Source: Parvularcula sp039818345
Lineage (GTDB): Bacteria; Pseudomonadota; Alphaproteobacteria; Caulobacterales; Parvularculaceae
Direction: 5' to 3'
Length of the DNA stretch: 64,000 nt
Assembly (NCBI GenBank): GCA_039818345.1
Contig: JBCBUC010000022.1
Span: forward strand, 1 to 64,000
Shown: positions 24,075 through 33,650 of the stretch, piece after piece
How positions within the stretch are numbered: the stretch's first letter is position 1
Layout of the letters: the number at the start of each line of letters is the position of its first letter
The notes under the pieces: model-generated
Told to the model about the DNA's origin: nothing
Database searches by the model: none
What the model saw: only the letters and a program-made list of their open reading frames with translations
Program-made: the position numbers and the translations under genes

Positions 24075-24911
24075 CTAAAGCTTGCGGCCGTCGACCGACC
24101 GAAGCGGCGGCAGCGGCGTAAAGTTGCCAGGCTCGCCCGTCTGCTTCGCTGTCATGGCAGCCATCACTTCAGATTCGTGTAGCATGAACGCGTTCCAAAG
24201 GGCGATGCGATCGAGCGCTTCGTCCGTGGTGTGATCACGGGAGTAGGTGATGATGTCCTTGCAGCCGGCCACAGCCATCGGCGCTTTCGACGCGATCTCA
24301 TGGGCTAGCTCATAGGCCGAGGCGAGGGTTGCTTGTGCATCCGCCGCGACGCGATTCACAAAGCCGTATTTATGCGCTTCTTCCGCCGAAAGCCGGCGCC
24401 CCGTGTAGCTCAGCTCGCGAACAATCGCTTCAGGCAGAAGGTTCACGATCCTCGGGAAGGTGCCGACATCGGCCGTCATGCCCACCACGATCTCGTAGAT
24501 GGTGAAAAACGAGTCCTGAGCGCAAACGCGCAGATCGCACGCGGTCACAAGATCAACCCCGGCGCCAAAGCAGCCGCCCTGAATAGCGGCGATCACCGGC
24601 ATCCGAGCTTTCTCGAGGCAGGTGAATGTGTCCTGCATGCGTTTCACGGTGTGATAGAAATCGATCCCGCCAGAAGCTCCAAGATCCTTAGGCGTTGATG
24701 ACGCAAGCACGCTGAGATCAATGCCGGCGCTAAAGTGTGGGCCTTCCGAGGCAACAACCAACACGCGGGTCTCACCGCTTTGGTCGAGCGCGCGGACAGC
24801 CTCTGGAAGGTCCTCCCAGAACGGCGCTTCCATCGCATTGCGCTTTTCAGGCGAGGAAAGAGTGAGGGTGGCGACGGGTCCGTCATGGGAAATGCGAAAT
24901 TGTTTTGTCAT
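24075..24911 (-). CDS. Delta(3,5)-delta(2,4)-dienoyl-CoA isomerase-like crotonase
   Basis: This 278-residue crotonase follows ECH1 rather than plain enoyl-CoA hydratase. Oxyanion segments are HFSAGIDL and QGGCFGAGVDL. The three acidic residues characteristic of ECH1 are present in TACDLRVC, IYEIVVG and TADVGTFPR. YSRDHTTDEALD also matches. It would shift double bonds during beta-oxidation of unsaturated fatty acids, in line with nearby acyl-CoA dehydrogenase and alkane hydroxylase genes. Convergent with the CitE-like gene. Confidence 0.85.
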   Translation of the reverse strand: MTKQFRISHDGPVATLTLSSPEKRNAMEAPFWEDLPEAVRALDQSGETRVLVVASEGPHFSAGIDLSVLASSTPKDLGASGGIDFYHTVKRMQDTFTCLEKARMPVIAAIQGGCFGAGVDLVTACDLRVCAQDSFFTIYEIVVGMTADVGTFPRIVNLLPEAIVRELSYTGRRLSAEEAHKYGFVNRVAADAQATLASAYELAHEIASKAPMAVAGCKDIITYSRDHTTDEALDRIALWNAFMLHESEVMAAMTAKQTGEPGNFTPLPPLRSVDGRKL

Positions 24912-25020
24912 GGGGGCTCCTTACCATATTGGCACGGCGGGTGCAGGTCCCCGAACAGCGAAGGACAATTGGTCCAAGAGCGGCTAGAGAGCGCCTGCGA
25001 TTGATGAAAGGCCTCTTTCG

Positions 25021-25965
25021 ATGAACCACACGACTCTACTGGCGACTGTGCTCGCTCTTTTTGTTGCGGCCTGCGGCGGTGCCGGGGATCAAAAGGCCAC
25101 CGCCCATGAGGTTGATGGTGAGGCCGAAACGTCCGCTGAACTGGCCGACATCGAACCGGGCGTCGCCTATTGGATCGTGAGCGACGAAGACAGCACGATG
25201 GTGCTCTTTCCCACCATACACGTGTTGCCTTCTGATCTTCGCTGGCAAAGCGAGGCCGTCGATTTGCGCCTTTCCGAAGCGGATGAGATTTGGTTCGAGG
25301 TTCTGCCCACCGAGCTTAACGACCAAGCATCGGTGCAGGCGTTGACGATGTCGTACGGTATGAGCCCGGACCGTCCGTTATCAGAACGCTTGGACGCTGA
25401 AACCTATGGTCGTGTTGAGGCGCTTGCGTCTGATTTGGCGTTGTCGATTGAGCGTCTCGAGCCTTTCCGCCCCTGGATGGTGGCGGTGACGCTGGCGACG
25501 ATGGACCTCGTTCGTGATGGCTTTGATCCGGCGTCTGGGGTGGAAATGGTGATCGGGCGCGACACACCTGATGAAAAAGAACGTGGGCTTGAAACAGTGG
25601 AGCAGCAGTTTTCGTTTCTTGGTTCGTTATCTGATGATATTGAAGCCGCCTTTCTTGAATCGACATTGAGCGATATCGAGCGCGGCCAACAAGAGATTAA
25701 AGATTTTGCCGTTGCCTGGGCGGTTGGTGATCTGTCGTCGCTCGAGACCTTGGTGATCGATTCAATTAAAGAGACATCCCAAGAGCTTTACGATGTGATC
25801 ATCACACGCCGGAACCAAGACTGGGCGACGATTTTATCAGAAGAGCTAGAAGGCAGCGGCAATGACTTCGTCGCCGTGGGCGCTGCGCACTTGATCGGCG
25901 AAGACGGTGTCCCCGCGCTGCTCGCCGCTCGGGGTTACACCGTCGAAGGCCCCATCCGGCAGTAA
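25021..25965 (+). CDS. TraB/GumN-family lipoprotein
   Basis: This 314-residue protein has a lipoprotein signal with lipobox VAAC (Cys19). The TraB/GumN pattern follows: FPTIHVLP (variant of GTIHV), SEADEIWFEV, FDPASGVEM and the C-terminal VGAAHLIGEDGVPALLAARGY. Family members are proposed metalloproteases with conserved His/Glu residues. Predicted to be periplasmic and membrane-anchored. It converges on nuoG with a 12-bp gap. The role is unknown. Confidence 0.85.
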   Translation: MNHTTLLATVLALFVAACGGAGDQKATAHEVDGEAETSAELADIEPGVAYWIVSDEDSTMVLFPTIHVLPSDLRWQSEAVDLRLSEADEIWFEVLPTELNDQASVQALTMSYGMSPDRPLSERLDAETYGRVEALASDLALSIERLEPFRPWMVAVTLATMDLVRDGFDPASGVEMVIGRDTPDEKERGLETVEQQFSFLGSLSDDIEAAFLESTLSDIERGQQEIKDFAVAWAVGDLSSLETLVIDSIKETSQELYDVIITRRNQDWATILSEELEGSGNDFVAVGAAHLIGEDGVPALLAARGYTVEGPIRQ

Positions 25966-25977
25966 CGAGCGCAGGCG

Positions 25978-28104
25978 CTACTCAGCGGCAAGCAAGGGCT
26001 GTGACGCCCGAGCAGACTGCGCACATTCCGCCATCGTCTCACTCGCCCGGGCAACCGGGTTGGTGAGATAGTAGTTGTCGAAGACAGCTTTGAAGGGCTC
26101 GGAGGTCACTGATCCTGCTCCCTCCCAATCTGCAGACGAAGGCGCCTCACCGGCCTCGACCGTGTCGAGGCTACCAAAGCTCGGCGCGTCCTCAATCATC
26201 GCCTGGCGTAGAGCAAAGAGATCATCATAGGGCAGCGTCTTGCCGATTTTTTCGCTCAATGCACGGATGATGGCCCAATCGTCTTTCGCATCGCCAAACG
26301 GGAAGTATGCGCGATTGGCAAGCTGTACGCGGCCCTCGGTGTTGGCATAGAGCCCTGACTGTTCCGAATAGGCAGCACCCGGAAGGATCACATCGGCGAC
26401 CTTTGCGCCTGCATCCCCGTGATGGCCTTGATAAATGACAAAAGCGTCGGCGAGGGCGGAAAGATCTGCTTCATCGCAACCGAGATTATAGACGAGTTCA
26501 ATCTCACCGGACTGGGCACCGTCAAGGATGCCTGAAAAGTCTCGGCCTTCCCCGGACGGAAGAAATCCAACATCGAGTGCACCAACCCGAGCAGCCGCGT
26601 TGTGGAGGATGCCAAATCCGTTCCAGTCCGCGCTGCCGATCGCGCCTACAGCCTCTGCCAATTTAAGCGCCTCCGCCATCAGCGCCTGACCGTCATCGCG
26701 CGCAAGTGCGCCAGCGCCGATCACAATCATTGGCCGCGCAGCATTTTTCAAGGTTTCCGCAAAGCTGTGGTCACCAGCGGTTAAGCTGCCGAGGCTATCC
26801 GGCCCCGCACCAATCAGCACCGTCTCATACGTCAGATCATGGTTTTCGCCGATAACGCCGACTTCAAAGTCCATTTTGTGGAGCCAGTTTTTCCTGATCC
26901 GTGCATTGATGATCGGAGCCTCCACGCGCGGGTTGGTTCCGACCAGCAGAATGGCGTCGGCCTCGTCGATCGCCGCGATGCCTGGTGCAAACGTATAGGC
27001 TGAACGCGGCGCTTTTTCGCCGTTTGGTTTGATCCCGATCGTGCTCTTGTCTTGACGGCAGTCGGTGTGCGGAGTGCCGATAGCGGACATGAGGTCTTTG
27101 AGCGCTTTGACGGGTTCGGCGGCGACGAGGTCACCTGCGATCGCGGCGATTTTCTCAGGGGCTGTTCCCTCAAGACGCGCCGCGATGGCGTCGAAGGCTT
27201 CGTCCCAGCTCGCCGGGCGCAGCTTGCCGCCTTCGCGAATGAACGGCTGATCGAGGCGACGCTTGGCAAGTCCATCCCAAATGAAACGGCTTTTGTCCGC
27301 GAGCCATTCTTCGTTAATCCCTTCATGGGTGCGCGGAAGGATACGCATGACGCTCCGGCCACGTAGATCCATGCGGATGTTCGAGCCGACAGCATCCATC
27401 ACGTCGATAGTTTCAACTTTTTTGAGTTCCCAAGGACGCGCGGTGAATGCGTAGGGTTTGGAGGTGAGAGCACCCACCGGGCAGACATCGATCAAATTAC
27501 CGGTCAGCTCACTTCCCACCGCTTTTTCAAGATAGGTGGTGATTTCAGCGTTCTCGCCGCGATTGACGAGGCCCAGATCATCAACACCGGCGACTTCGGT
27601 CGCAAACCGAACGCAGCGGGTGCACTGAATGCAGCGGGTCATGATCGTTTTGATCAATGGACCCATTTCTTTTTCTTCGACGGCTCGTTTGTTCTCAGCA
27701 AAGCGGCTGTCGTCACGGCCATAGGCGAGGGCCTGATCCTGCAAGTCGCATTCGCCGCCCTGGTCGCAGATGGGGCAATCGAGCGGGTGGTTGATGAGCA
27801 AAAACTCCATCACCCCTTCGCGTGCCTTTTTGACCATCGGCGTGTTGGTGAAGAGTTCAGGCGGGGCGCCCTCGGGACCGGGGCGCAGGTCTTTCACATT
27901 CTGGGCGCAAGAGGCGACGGGCTTGGGCGGTCCGCCTTTCACCTCGATCAAACACATCCTGCAGTTGCCGGCGACCGACAGGCGCTCGTGATAGCAGAAC
28001 CGAGGGATTTCTTCGCCAGCTTCTTCGCAAGCCTGGAGCAGGGTGAGGCGCGGATCGACGTCAATCTCGCGGCCATTAACTTTGATCGTCCTGAGGTCGG
28101 TCAT
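25978..28104 (-). CDS. nuoG: NADH-quinone oxidoreductase subunit G
   Basis: This 708-residue protein is the iron-sulfur catalytic-arm subunit of complex I. The 2Fe-2S ferredoxin domain (FCYHERLSVAGNCRMC), the His-Cys3 cluster site (HPLDCPICDQGGECDLQD) and CIQCTRCVRF are intact. They are followed by a molybdopterin-oxidoreductase-like domain without a cofactor. The ATG at 28104 (MTDLRTIKVNG) matches homologues; the GTG seven codons earlier has no ribosome site. The order is nuoE-F-G, but opposite-strand genes separate G from F by over 3 kb, so it needs its own promoter. No nuoH follows it. Confidence 0.95.
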   Translation of the reverse strand: MTDLRTIKVNGREIDVDPRLTLLQACEEAGEEIPRFCYHERLSVAGNCRMCLIEVKGGPPKPVASCAQNVKDLRPGPEGAPPELFTNTPMVKKAREGVMEFLLINHPLDCPICDQGGECDLQDQALAYGRDDSRFAENKRAVEEKEMGPLIKTIMTRCIQCTRCVRFATEVAGVDDLGLVNRGENAEITTYLEKAVGSELTGNLIDVCPVGALTSKPYAFTARPWELKKVETIDVMDAVGSNIRMDLRGRSVMRILPRTHEGINEEWLADKSRFIWDGLAKRRLDQPFIREGGKLRPASWDEAFDAIAARLEGTAPEKIAAIAGDLVAAEPVKALKDLMSAIGTPHTDCRQDKSTIGIKPNGEKAPRSAYTFAPGIAAIDEADAILLVGTNPRVEAPIINARIRKNWLHKMDFEVGVIGENHDLTYETVLIGAGPDSLGSLTAGDHSFAETLKNAARPMIVIGAGALARDDGQALMAEALKLAEAVGAIGSADWNGFGILHNAAARVGALDVGFLPSGEGRDFSGILDGAQSGEIELVYNLGCDEADLSALADAFVIYQGHHGDAGAKVADVILPGAAYSEQSGLYANTEGRVQLANRAYFPFGDAKDDWAIIRALSEKIGKTLPYDDLFALRQAMIEDAPSFGSLDTVEAGEAPSSADWEGAGSVTSEPFKAVFDNYYLTNPVARASETMAECAQSARASQPLLAAE

Positions 28105-28266
28105 ATCTTCATCTTCCAGCGCCACAATGAGGAGCTAGAGAAAGCCGCGCGCGAGGACCAGAGGCCTGAGCGTCGCGATTATAAACCAGGGGAGTTGCTC
28201 TCATGCGTGCCGTCGCTTACCCAAAATTTGCGAGATGAGCGTAGAGAGATAACAGCAACAGTTTAG

Positions 28267-29850
28267 GTGAGAACGTTGAGCACCACCGCGCGTAATCAGT
28301 TTCCGATTCCAGGGTTGAGCTGGCCACATGTGGTCGGCGCCGCTCTCATGCTTTCTGTCATCTTTCTTGGGTTTGAGGGCCTCGCTAATCTGTGGTTCCG
28401 CTGGGGGCAACAGCAAGAGCTTAGCCATTCCTACTTTATTGCGCCCATCACCGCTTGGATGTTGTGGGAGCGTCGAGACGCACTAAAGGCGAGTATGGGA
28501 GCCCCCAATTTGTGGGGTTTTGCGATCCTCGCTTTTTCCGTTTTGCTCGTGCTCGGCTATGAAACCACGCATATTTTTCTGCTGCAGCATATCGGTCTTT
28601 ATCTCAGCGTTTTTGGGATCACGTTGCTCATTGGCGGGCTTTCGCTGCTCCGGGTGGCATTTTTCCCGCTGGCCTACCTAATTTTCATGATCCCGCCGCC
28701 GTACTGGATTATTACTGAGACCTCCTGGCAGTTCCAGCTATGGTCGTCGCAACTTGGCGTGGCGATGATCCGCGTTTTCGATGTGCCTGTGTTTTTGTCA
28801 GGCAACGTGATCGAGCTTGGAAACATCACGCTTCAAGTCGTTGAGGCGTGTTCGGGCCTGCGCTACCTCTTCCCCTTTATCAGCCTAGCGGCAATCGCCG
28901 CTTATTTTTACCGGGGTCCAATCTGGCAGCGCGTGATTGTTGTCTTGAGCGCGATCCCCATCACCATTGTGATGAACAGTTTCCGTATTGCCATCACCGG
29001 TGTCCTGTCGGATCGATATGGTCCATCGCACACGGAAGGGTTCCTACACTTCTTTGAAGGCTGGGTCGTTTTCGTCCTGTGTATGGTTTTGCTGTTCGTG
29101 GTTTTGGTGAGTATCGCGCGGCTGTCGGGTCGCAAAAACGTTCTCGCGACCCTTGGGTTGCCGTTCGTTGAACCAATCGCGCCTTCAAAGGCTTGGGATC
29201 AGAAAAGCTTCATGCGGTTTGCTGGCGCTGGCGCGGCGATGGTGACGGTTCTTGCTGTTGCGATCCATACGAGCGAGCAACAGCTCAACATTCCTGAGCG
29301 CGAGCGCTTGGCGAGCCTGCCTCTCGAGTTCACCGGCTGGAAGATCCAGGAACGGCCGCTTGATGTGGAAACTGAGCAGGCGCTTGGTGCTGACGACTAT
29401 ATCGTCCTTGATATGTTGAGCCCCAGCCCGGAACAAGAACAATTCAATCTGTATGTCGCCTATCTTGAGGCGCAGCGTGACGGTCGTTCTTGGCACTCAC
29501 CTCGCCAATGTTTGCCCGGCGGTGGTTGGGAGTTTGTCACCCAAGAAATCATACCGGCGAACGACGACAATCCATTCGGGCACCCCTACAACCGCATTCT
29601 GATGAAGAGGGGCGAAACCAGCTATTTGGTCTATTACTGGTACGAACAACGTGGGCGTTATGTCGCCGACGAGATTTGGATGAAGCTCCTGTTGATCTGG
29701 GACGTTGCCACCAAACAGCGTTCGGACGGATCGATGATACGGTTGATGTCGCCTATTCAACGTGACGAAACGGTTGAGGACGCCGATCTTCGCCTCCAAG
29801 GCTTTAGGAGAACGGTGGGGGAGAAACTCACACCTTACGTGCCAAACTAG
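28267..29850 (+). CDS. Exosortase fused to an EpsI-type domain (XrtD-like)
   Basis: This 527-residue protein has eight or so membrane helices in the first 300 residues with the exosortase triad: Cys in VVEACSGLRYLFPF (about 196), Arg in NSFRIAITG (about 240) and His in the following HTEGFLHFFEGW helix. Residues from about 305 form a periplasmic EpsI-like domain (LPLEFTGW, SWHSPRQCLPGGGW). Such fusions cut PEP-CTERM-type sorting tails and are linked to exopolysaccharide export. No tailed substrate is visible in this window. The start is GTG 28267 or, better placed behind AGGTGA, TTG 28276. It is inserted between nuoG and nuoF on the opposite strand. Confidence 0.87.
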   Translation: MRTLSTTARNQFPIPGLSWPHVVGAALMLSVIFLGFEGLANLWFRWGQQQELSHSYFIAPITAWMLWERRDALKASMGAPNLWGFAILAFSVLLVLGYETTHIFLLQHIGLYLSVFGITLLIGGLSLLRVAFFPLAYLIFMIPPPYWIITETSWQFQLWSSQLGVAMIRVFDVPVFLSGNVIELGNITLQVVEACSGLRYLFPFISLAAIAAYFYRGPIWQRVIVVLSAIPITIVMNSFRIAITGVLSDRYGPSHTEGFLHFFEGWVVFVLCMVLLFVVLVSIARLSGRKNVLATLGLPFVEPIAPSKAWDQKSFMRFAGAGAAMVTVLAVAIHTSEQQLNIPERERLASLPLEFTGWKIQERPLDVETEQALGADDYIVLDMLSPSPEQEQFNLYVAYLEAQRDGRSWHSPRQCLPGGGWEFVTQEIIPANDDNPFGHPYNRILMKRGETSYLVYYWYEQRGRYVADEIWMKLLLIWDVATKQRSDGSMIRLMSPIQRDETVEDADLRLQGFRRTVGEKLTPYVPN

Positions 29851-29909
29851 ATATTAGTCTTGGCGCGCTATCGTCTGCGCACGAAAAGCTGTGAGCAAGG
29901 AAAGCTGGA

Positions 29910-31115
29910 ATGCGACTGGTTGTTGTTGCTCCCAACGTGTCGGAGAATATGTCGGGTGAAGCCATTAAGGTCATGATGTACCTTAACCACCTCGCGACCA
30001 CCGACATTCCTGTTGAGCTGATCACCCATGAGCGTAGCCGGAGCCATCTTGAGCCGCTCAGCGATAAGATCAAAGTGCACATCATTGAAGATGACTTTTT
30101 CCAAGTGGCTGCTTGGAAGAGCGTTCTTTTTCGGCCGACGGTGCATATGCAGTTTTTTGCGCATGTCAGAACCCTCGTTAAACGGATGATGAAAGACGAT
30201 CCTGACACGTATTTTCAGTACATGGTTCCTGTGTCGCCCTTGCAAATCCGCCTGCCGGTCAAAAATTCGCGCAGTGTTTTGGGGCCGGTCACGGGGAATA
30301 TTTTTTATCCGCCGGTGATGCATGAAACCGAACCAAGGCGGTACAAATACTCACGCTTATTGCGCCAATCACTGCACATGGTGGCGTCCGCGTGGCCGGA
30401 GAAAAAGCAGTTCTCTCGGATTCTCAATTCGGGCGGGGATCGGACGAGGCAGTCTTTAGTCTCCGGCGGCGCGCGAGGCGATCAAATTGCCGATGTGTGG
30501 GATAGTGCTGTCAGCTCAAAGATCATCGATCGCCCGGTCATTCCTATTCAAGGCGAGTGCTTTAGGTTTTTGTGCAATGGCCGGTTTGATCCGCACAAAG
30601 GGATCGACCTTGCCATTCGCGCGGTCGCTGAGGCAGATGAGCGGATCACGCTCGATGTCTATGGCAAGGGCGGTATGGACGGCGAATGGCGTGCCTTGGT
30701 CGACCGACTGGGCCTGCAAGACCGCGTGACTTTTAAGGGCTGGCTCGATAGCCACGACGATCTGATCGATGCGATGGCTGGGTACAGAGGATTTGTTTTT
30801 CCTTCTTTGGCCGAAGCAAACGGTATCGTCGTCCAAGAAGCTCTTGCCCTCGGTTTACCAATTGTGTGTGTGAACCATGGTGGCCCTAGCGTTCTGACGA
30901 CGGATCATTCAGCCATTCGGCTCGAACCCGCCCCTGCTGATAAGCTCGTTCCGCAGATCGCAGATGCGATGAACCGGTTGGCGACGAACCCCCAACTTGC
31001 AAAAAGCTTAGCAGGCGCCGGTGTTCGCGATGCCCGTGAGCAGTTCGCTTGGTCGAGCGTGACACGCCAATGGTTGACTGCTATGCAGGCGGACGATCTC
31101 ATCGCGCGCCTTTGA
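29910..31115 (+). CDS. GT4-family glycosyltransferase
   Basis: This 401-residue protein has a GT-B fold: N-terminal VAPNVSENMSGEAIKVMMY, and a C-terminal donor domain with LCNGRFDPHKGIDLAIRA, VTFKGWLD and the catalytic-loop FPSLAEANGIVVQEALALGLP. The second Glu of that loop is the usual donor-binding EX7E residue. The ATG follows AAGGA. It lies 59 bases after the exosortase gene on the same strand, so the two probably form an exopolysaccharide-linked transcription unit wedged into the nuo genes. Confidence 0.88.
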   Translation: MRLVVVAPNVSENMSGEAIKVMMYLNHLATTDIPVELITHERSRSHLEPLSDKIKVHIIEDDFFQVAAWKSVLFRPTVHMQFFAHVRTLVKRMMKDDPDTYFQYMVPVSPLQIRLPVKNSRSVLGPVTGNIFYPPVMHETEPRRYKYSRLLRQSLHMVASAWPEKKQFSRILNSGGDRTRQSLVSGGARGDQIADVWDSAVSSKIIDRPVIPIQGECFRFLCNGRFDPHKGIDLAIRAVAEADERITLDVYGKGGMDGEWRALVDRLGLQDRVTFKGWLDSHDDLIDAMAGYRGFVFPSLAEANGIVVQEALALGLPIVCVNHGGPSVLTTDHSAIRLEPAPADKLVPQIADAMNRLATNPQLAKSLAGAGVRDAREQFAWSSVTRQWLTAMQADDLIARL

Positions 31116-31137
31116 TCATTTGCTAACGCCTGCGGAT

Positions 31138-32442
31138 CTATTGCGCCGCCATATGCGGCACGGCGACGTGGCCTGGGCCTTTGCGGTAGTTGGTGATCTT
31201 CTCTTCGATCTCGTGGCGGAAATGCTGGATCAGGCCTTGGACGGGCCATGCGGCAGCATCGCCAAGCGCGCAGATCGTGTGTCCTTCAATCTGACCGGCC
31301 ACATCGAGGAGCTTGTCGATCTCCCACATTTCCGCATCGCCATCGGCCATGCGGTTCAAAACCCGCCACATCCAACCGGTGCCTTCTCGGCATGGTGTGC
31401 ACTGACCACAGCTTTCGTGCTTATAGAAATAAGAGATGCGGGCGATCGCGCGAACCATATCCGTGGACTTGTCCATGACGATGACCGCGGCTGTCCCAAG
31501 CCCCGACTTTTGCTCACGCAAGGCATCGAAATCCATCAGGATGTCGTCGCAGATATCGGTTGGAAGACAGCGCACGGAGGACCCGCCAGGGATCACTGCT
31601 TTTAAGTTCTCCCAGCCACCGCGCACACCGCCGCAATGTCGGTCGATCAGCGTTTTCAGCGGGATCGACATTTCTTCTTCGACGTTGCAGGGCTTGTTGA
31701 CGTGTCCAGACACACAGAAGACCTTGGTGCCGTGGTTGTTCGGGCGACCGAACCCTTTAAACCAATCCGCCCCCCGACGAAGGATGGTGGGGACAACGGC
31801 AATTGATTCCACATTGTTCACGGTGGTGGGGCAGCCATAAAGACCTGCACCCGCAGGGAAGGGCGGCTTCAGCCTCGGTTGTCCCTTTTTGCCCTCTAGG
31901 CTCTCGAGCAGAGCGGTTTCCTCGCCGCAGATATAGGCGCCGGCGCCATGGTGCAGGTAGAGATCAAAGTCCCAACCGTGGATATTATTCTTGCCAATGA
32001 GCTTGGCCGCGTAGGCTTCGTCGATCGCTTTTTGCAGCTGCTCGCGCTCGAAAACATACTCGCCGCGGATATAGATGTAGCAAGCACGCGCTTTCATCGC
32101 GAAGCTTGCGACCAGGCAACCCTCGATCAGCAAATGCGGATCATGGCGCATGATTTCGCGGTCTTTGCAGGTACCGGGCTCTGACTCATCGGCATTGACC
32201 ACGAGATAGTGCGGCCGGTCCCCAACCTCTTTTGGCATGAAGGACCATTTGAGGCCTGTGGAGAACCCAGCACCGCCGCGGCCGCGCAGACCCGAATCCT
32301 TGGTCTGTTCGATGATCCATTCCGGCCCCTGGTCGAGCATCAGCTTGGTGGCGTTCCATGCCCCGCGCTGCTTGGCGCCGTCTAAGAAGGGATCCTGCAG
32401 GCCATAGAGGTTTTGAAAGATGCGGTCTTTGTCTTGAAGCAT
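31138..32442 (-). CDS. nuoF: NADH-quinone oxidoreductase subunit F
   Basis: This 434-residue protein is the FMN and NADH-binding subunit of complex I. GRGGAGFSTGLKW binds FMN, GAGAYICGEETALLESLEG binds NADH, and ESCGQCTPCREG plus a later Cys (HTICALGD) hold the N3 4Fe-4S cluster. ATG 32442 (MLQDKDRIF) is the conserved start; the longer frame to 32487 adds unrelated residues. It is transcribed alone: the genes on both sides are on the other strand. Confidence 0.95.
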   Translation of the reverse strand: MLQDKDRIFQNLYGLQDPFLDGAKQRGAWNATKLMLDQGPEWIIEQTKDSGLRGRGGAGFSTGLKWSFMPKEVGDRPHYLVVNADESEPGTCKDREIMRHDPHLLIEGCLVASFAMKARACYIYIRGEYVFEREQLQKAIDEAYAAKLIGKNNIHGWDFDLYLHHGAGAYICGEETALLESLEGKKGQPRLKPPFPAGAGLYGCPTTVNNVESIAVVPTILRRGADWFKGFGRPNNHGTKVFCVSGHVNKPCNVEEEMSIPLKTLIDRHCGGVRGGWENLKAVIPGGSSVRCLPTDICDDILMDFDALREQKSGLGTAAVIVMDKSTDMVRAIARISYFYKHESCGQCTPCREGTGWMWRVLNRMADGDAEMWEIDKLLDVAGQIEGHTICALGDAAAWPVQGLIQHFRHEIEEKITNYRKGPGHVAVPHMAAQ

Positions 32443-32578
32443 GGTCTCATCGAACAAATGGCTAGGATGGGCTACGTGTGTCAGCACCGCTGTGCAAGGC
32501 GGCCGGTCGGCGCAGCCTCGTCATCATGTGGTCGCCATGCGCATGCTAAATCGTGTTGGCCAATCCGGAGAACGAACG

Positions 32579-33514
32579 ATGACAGAAACCTTGAGGCGGC
32601 GCGCGCTGGTCGCGGCTTTGCTTGTGGGAGCCTGCACAGAACAGCAGCTCCCTTCACCGGCCGAACCCATCGATTTTGATCTCGATGGCCCGCAAACTGC
32701 CGCTCAGTTTCTATCCTGCCTCGAAGGGCAAGCGGCAATCGTCAGCGCACACCGGGGCGGTGCGATGCCGCTCTACCCTGAGAATGCGATTGAAAGCGCG
32801 CTTCATGTCCTCGATCAGGTGCCAGCCCTCATTGAACTCGATGTGCGCGAAACACGCGACGGCGTTTTGGTACTGATGCATGACGAGACTGTGGATCGGA
32901 CAACGACCGGTCAGGGCGCCATTGCTGATATGACGTTGGCGGAACTTAAAGAGTTGTTTCTTGTCGATGATGACACTGACCTCACCACCAAATATAGAGT
33001 GCCCACGCTGGCTGAAACGTTGGAAGAATTACGCGGGCGGACAGTCCTGCAGCTTGACGTGAAAAGGGGGGTAGGCCTTCGTCAGGTGACCGAGGCGGTC
33101 GAGGCCGCCGATGCCCAGGCCTATGCGGCGATTATCACGTACACGGACCAGGGCGCCCTGATGGTAGCGGATACATCCGACAGCGTTTCCGTCTTTGTGA
33201 CGGTGCGCAGCACGGACCACCTTGACGAACTTGTTGGTCGCGGTTTGCCGCGTGAGCAGATGATTGCATGGACAGGAATCGTTGATGAGCGCCCGCTTGA
33301 TGCGCTTTATCAGTCGCTCGGTGAACGTGCGATCAGCACATCGGGCGGCGCGCTTGGGCGATTGGATGGGCTAGCGGAGGATGGCCGCCGCGGCGTTTAT
33401 CAAATGCTGGAGGATGCAGGCCTCGATATCATCGCTACCGACCGGCCTTTTGCTGCAGCGCAAGAGATTGGAACTGAAGATGTTATCGCGGCGACACAAT
33501 CATGTGCAGGCTGA
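32579..33514 (+). CDS. Glycerophosphodiester phosphodiesterase, lipoprotein
   Basis: This 311-residue protein has a short lipoprotein signal (ALVAALLVGAC, Cys at about 19), then a GDPD TIM barrel with VSAHRGG (catalytic His-Arg), YPENAIES, IELDVRETRDG and MHDETVDRTT. It cleaves glycerophosphodiesters to glycerol-3-phosphate and an alcohol, probably in the periplasm. The ATG has GGAG upstream. It diverges from nuoF across 136 bp. Confidence 0.9.
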   Translation: MTETLRRRALVAALLVGACTEQQLPSPAEPIDFDLDGPQTAAQFLSCLEGQAAIVSAHRGGAMPLYPENAIESALHVLDQVPALIELDVRETRDGVLVLMHDETVDRTTTGQGAIADMTLAELKELFLVDDDTDLTTKYRVPTLAETLEELRGRTVLQLDVKRGVGLRQVTEAVEAADAQAYAAIITYTDQGALMVADTSDSVSVFVTVRSTDHLDELVGRGLPREQMIAWTGIVDERPLDALYQSLGERAISTSGGALGRLDGLAEDGRRGVYQMLEDAGLDIIATDRPFAAAQEIGTEDVIAATQSCAG

Positions 33515-33559
33515 CCATTCGCGACAGGATTGCATTGCCAGCGAATAACGGCCATAGAT

Positions 33560-33574
33560 CTTGTCAATGACAAG
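33560..33574. promoter_or_regulatory. Palindromic operator candidate before alkB
   Basis: CTTGTCA-A-TGACAAG is a perfect 7-bp inverted repeat with a 1-base centre. Partly symmetric flanks (ATAG on the left, CTAT on the right) extend it. It lies 76 bases before the alkB start and past the GDPD stop, the expected place for a repressor or activator of alkB. Confidence 0.5.
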
Positions 33575-33650
33575 ACTATAGCCGTCCAAGCCCAGATCGT
33601 GTATTCTGCACCGAATAAGGGCCGGTATAAGGCCCGTTCGGAGGATCAAG

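Noticed and set aside
29868..30323. 151-codon minus-strand open frame
   Set aside because: Antisense to the GT4 gene, with a histidine-rich, low-quality composition and no domain.
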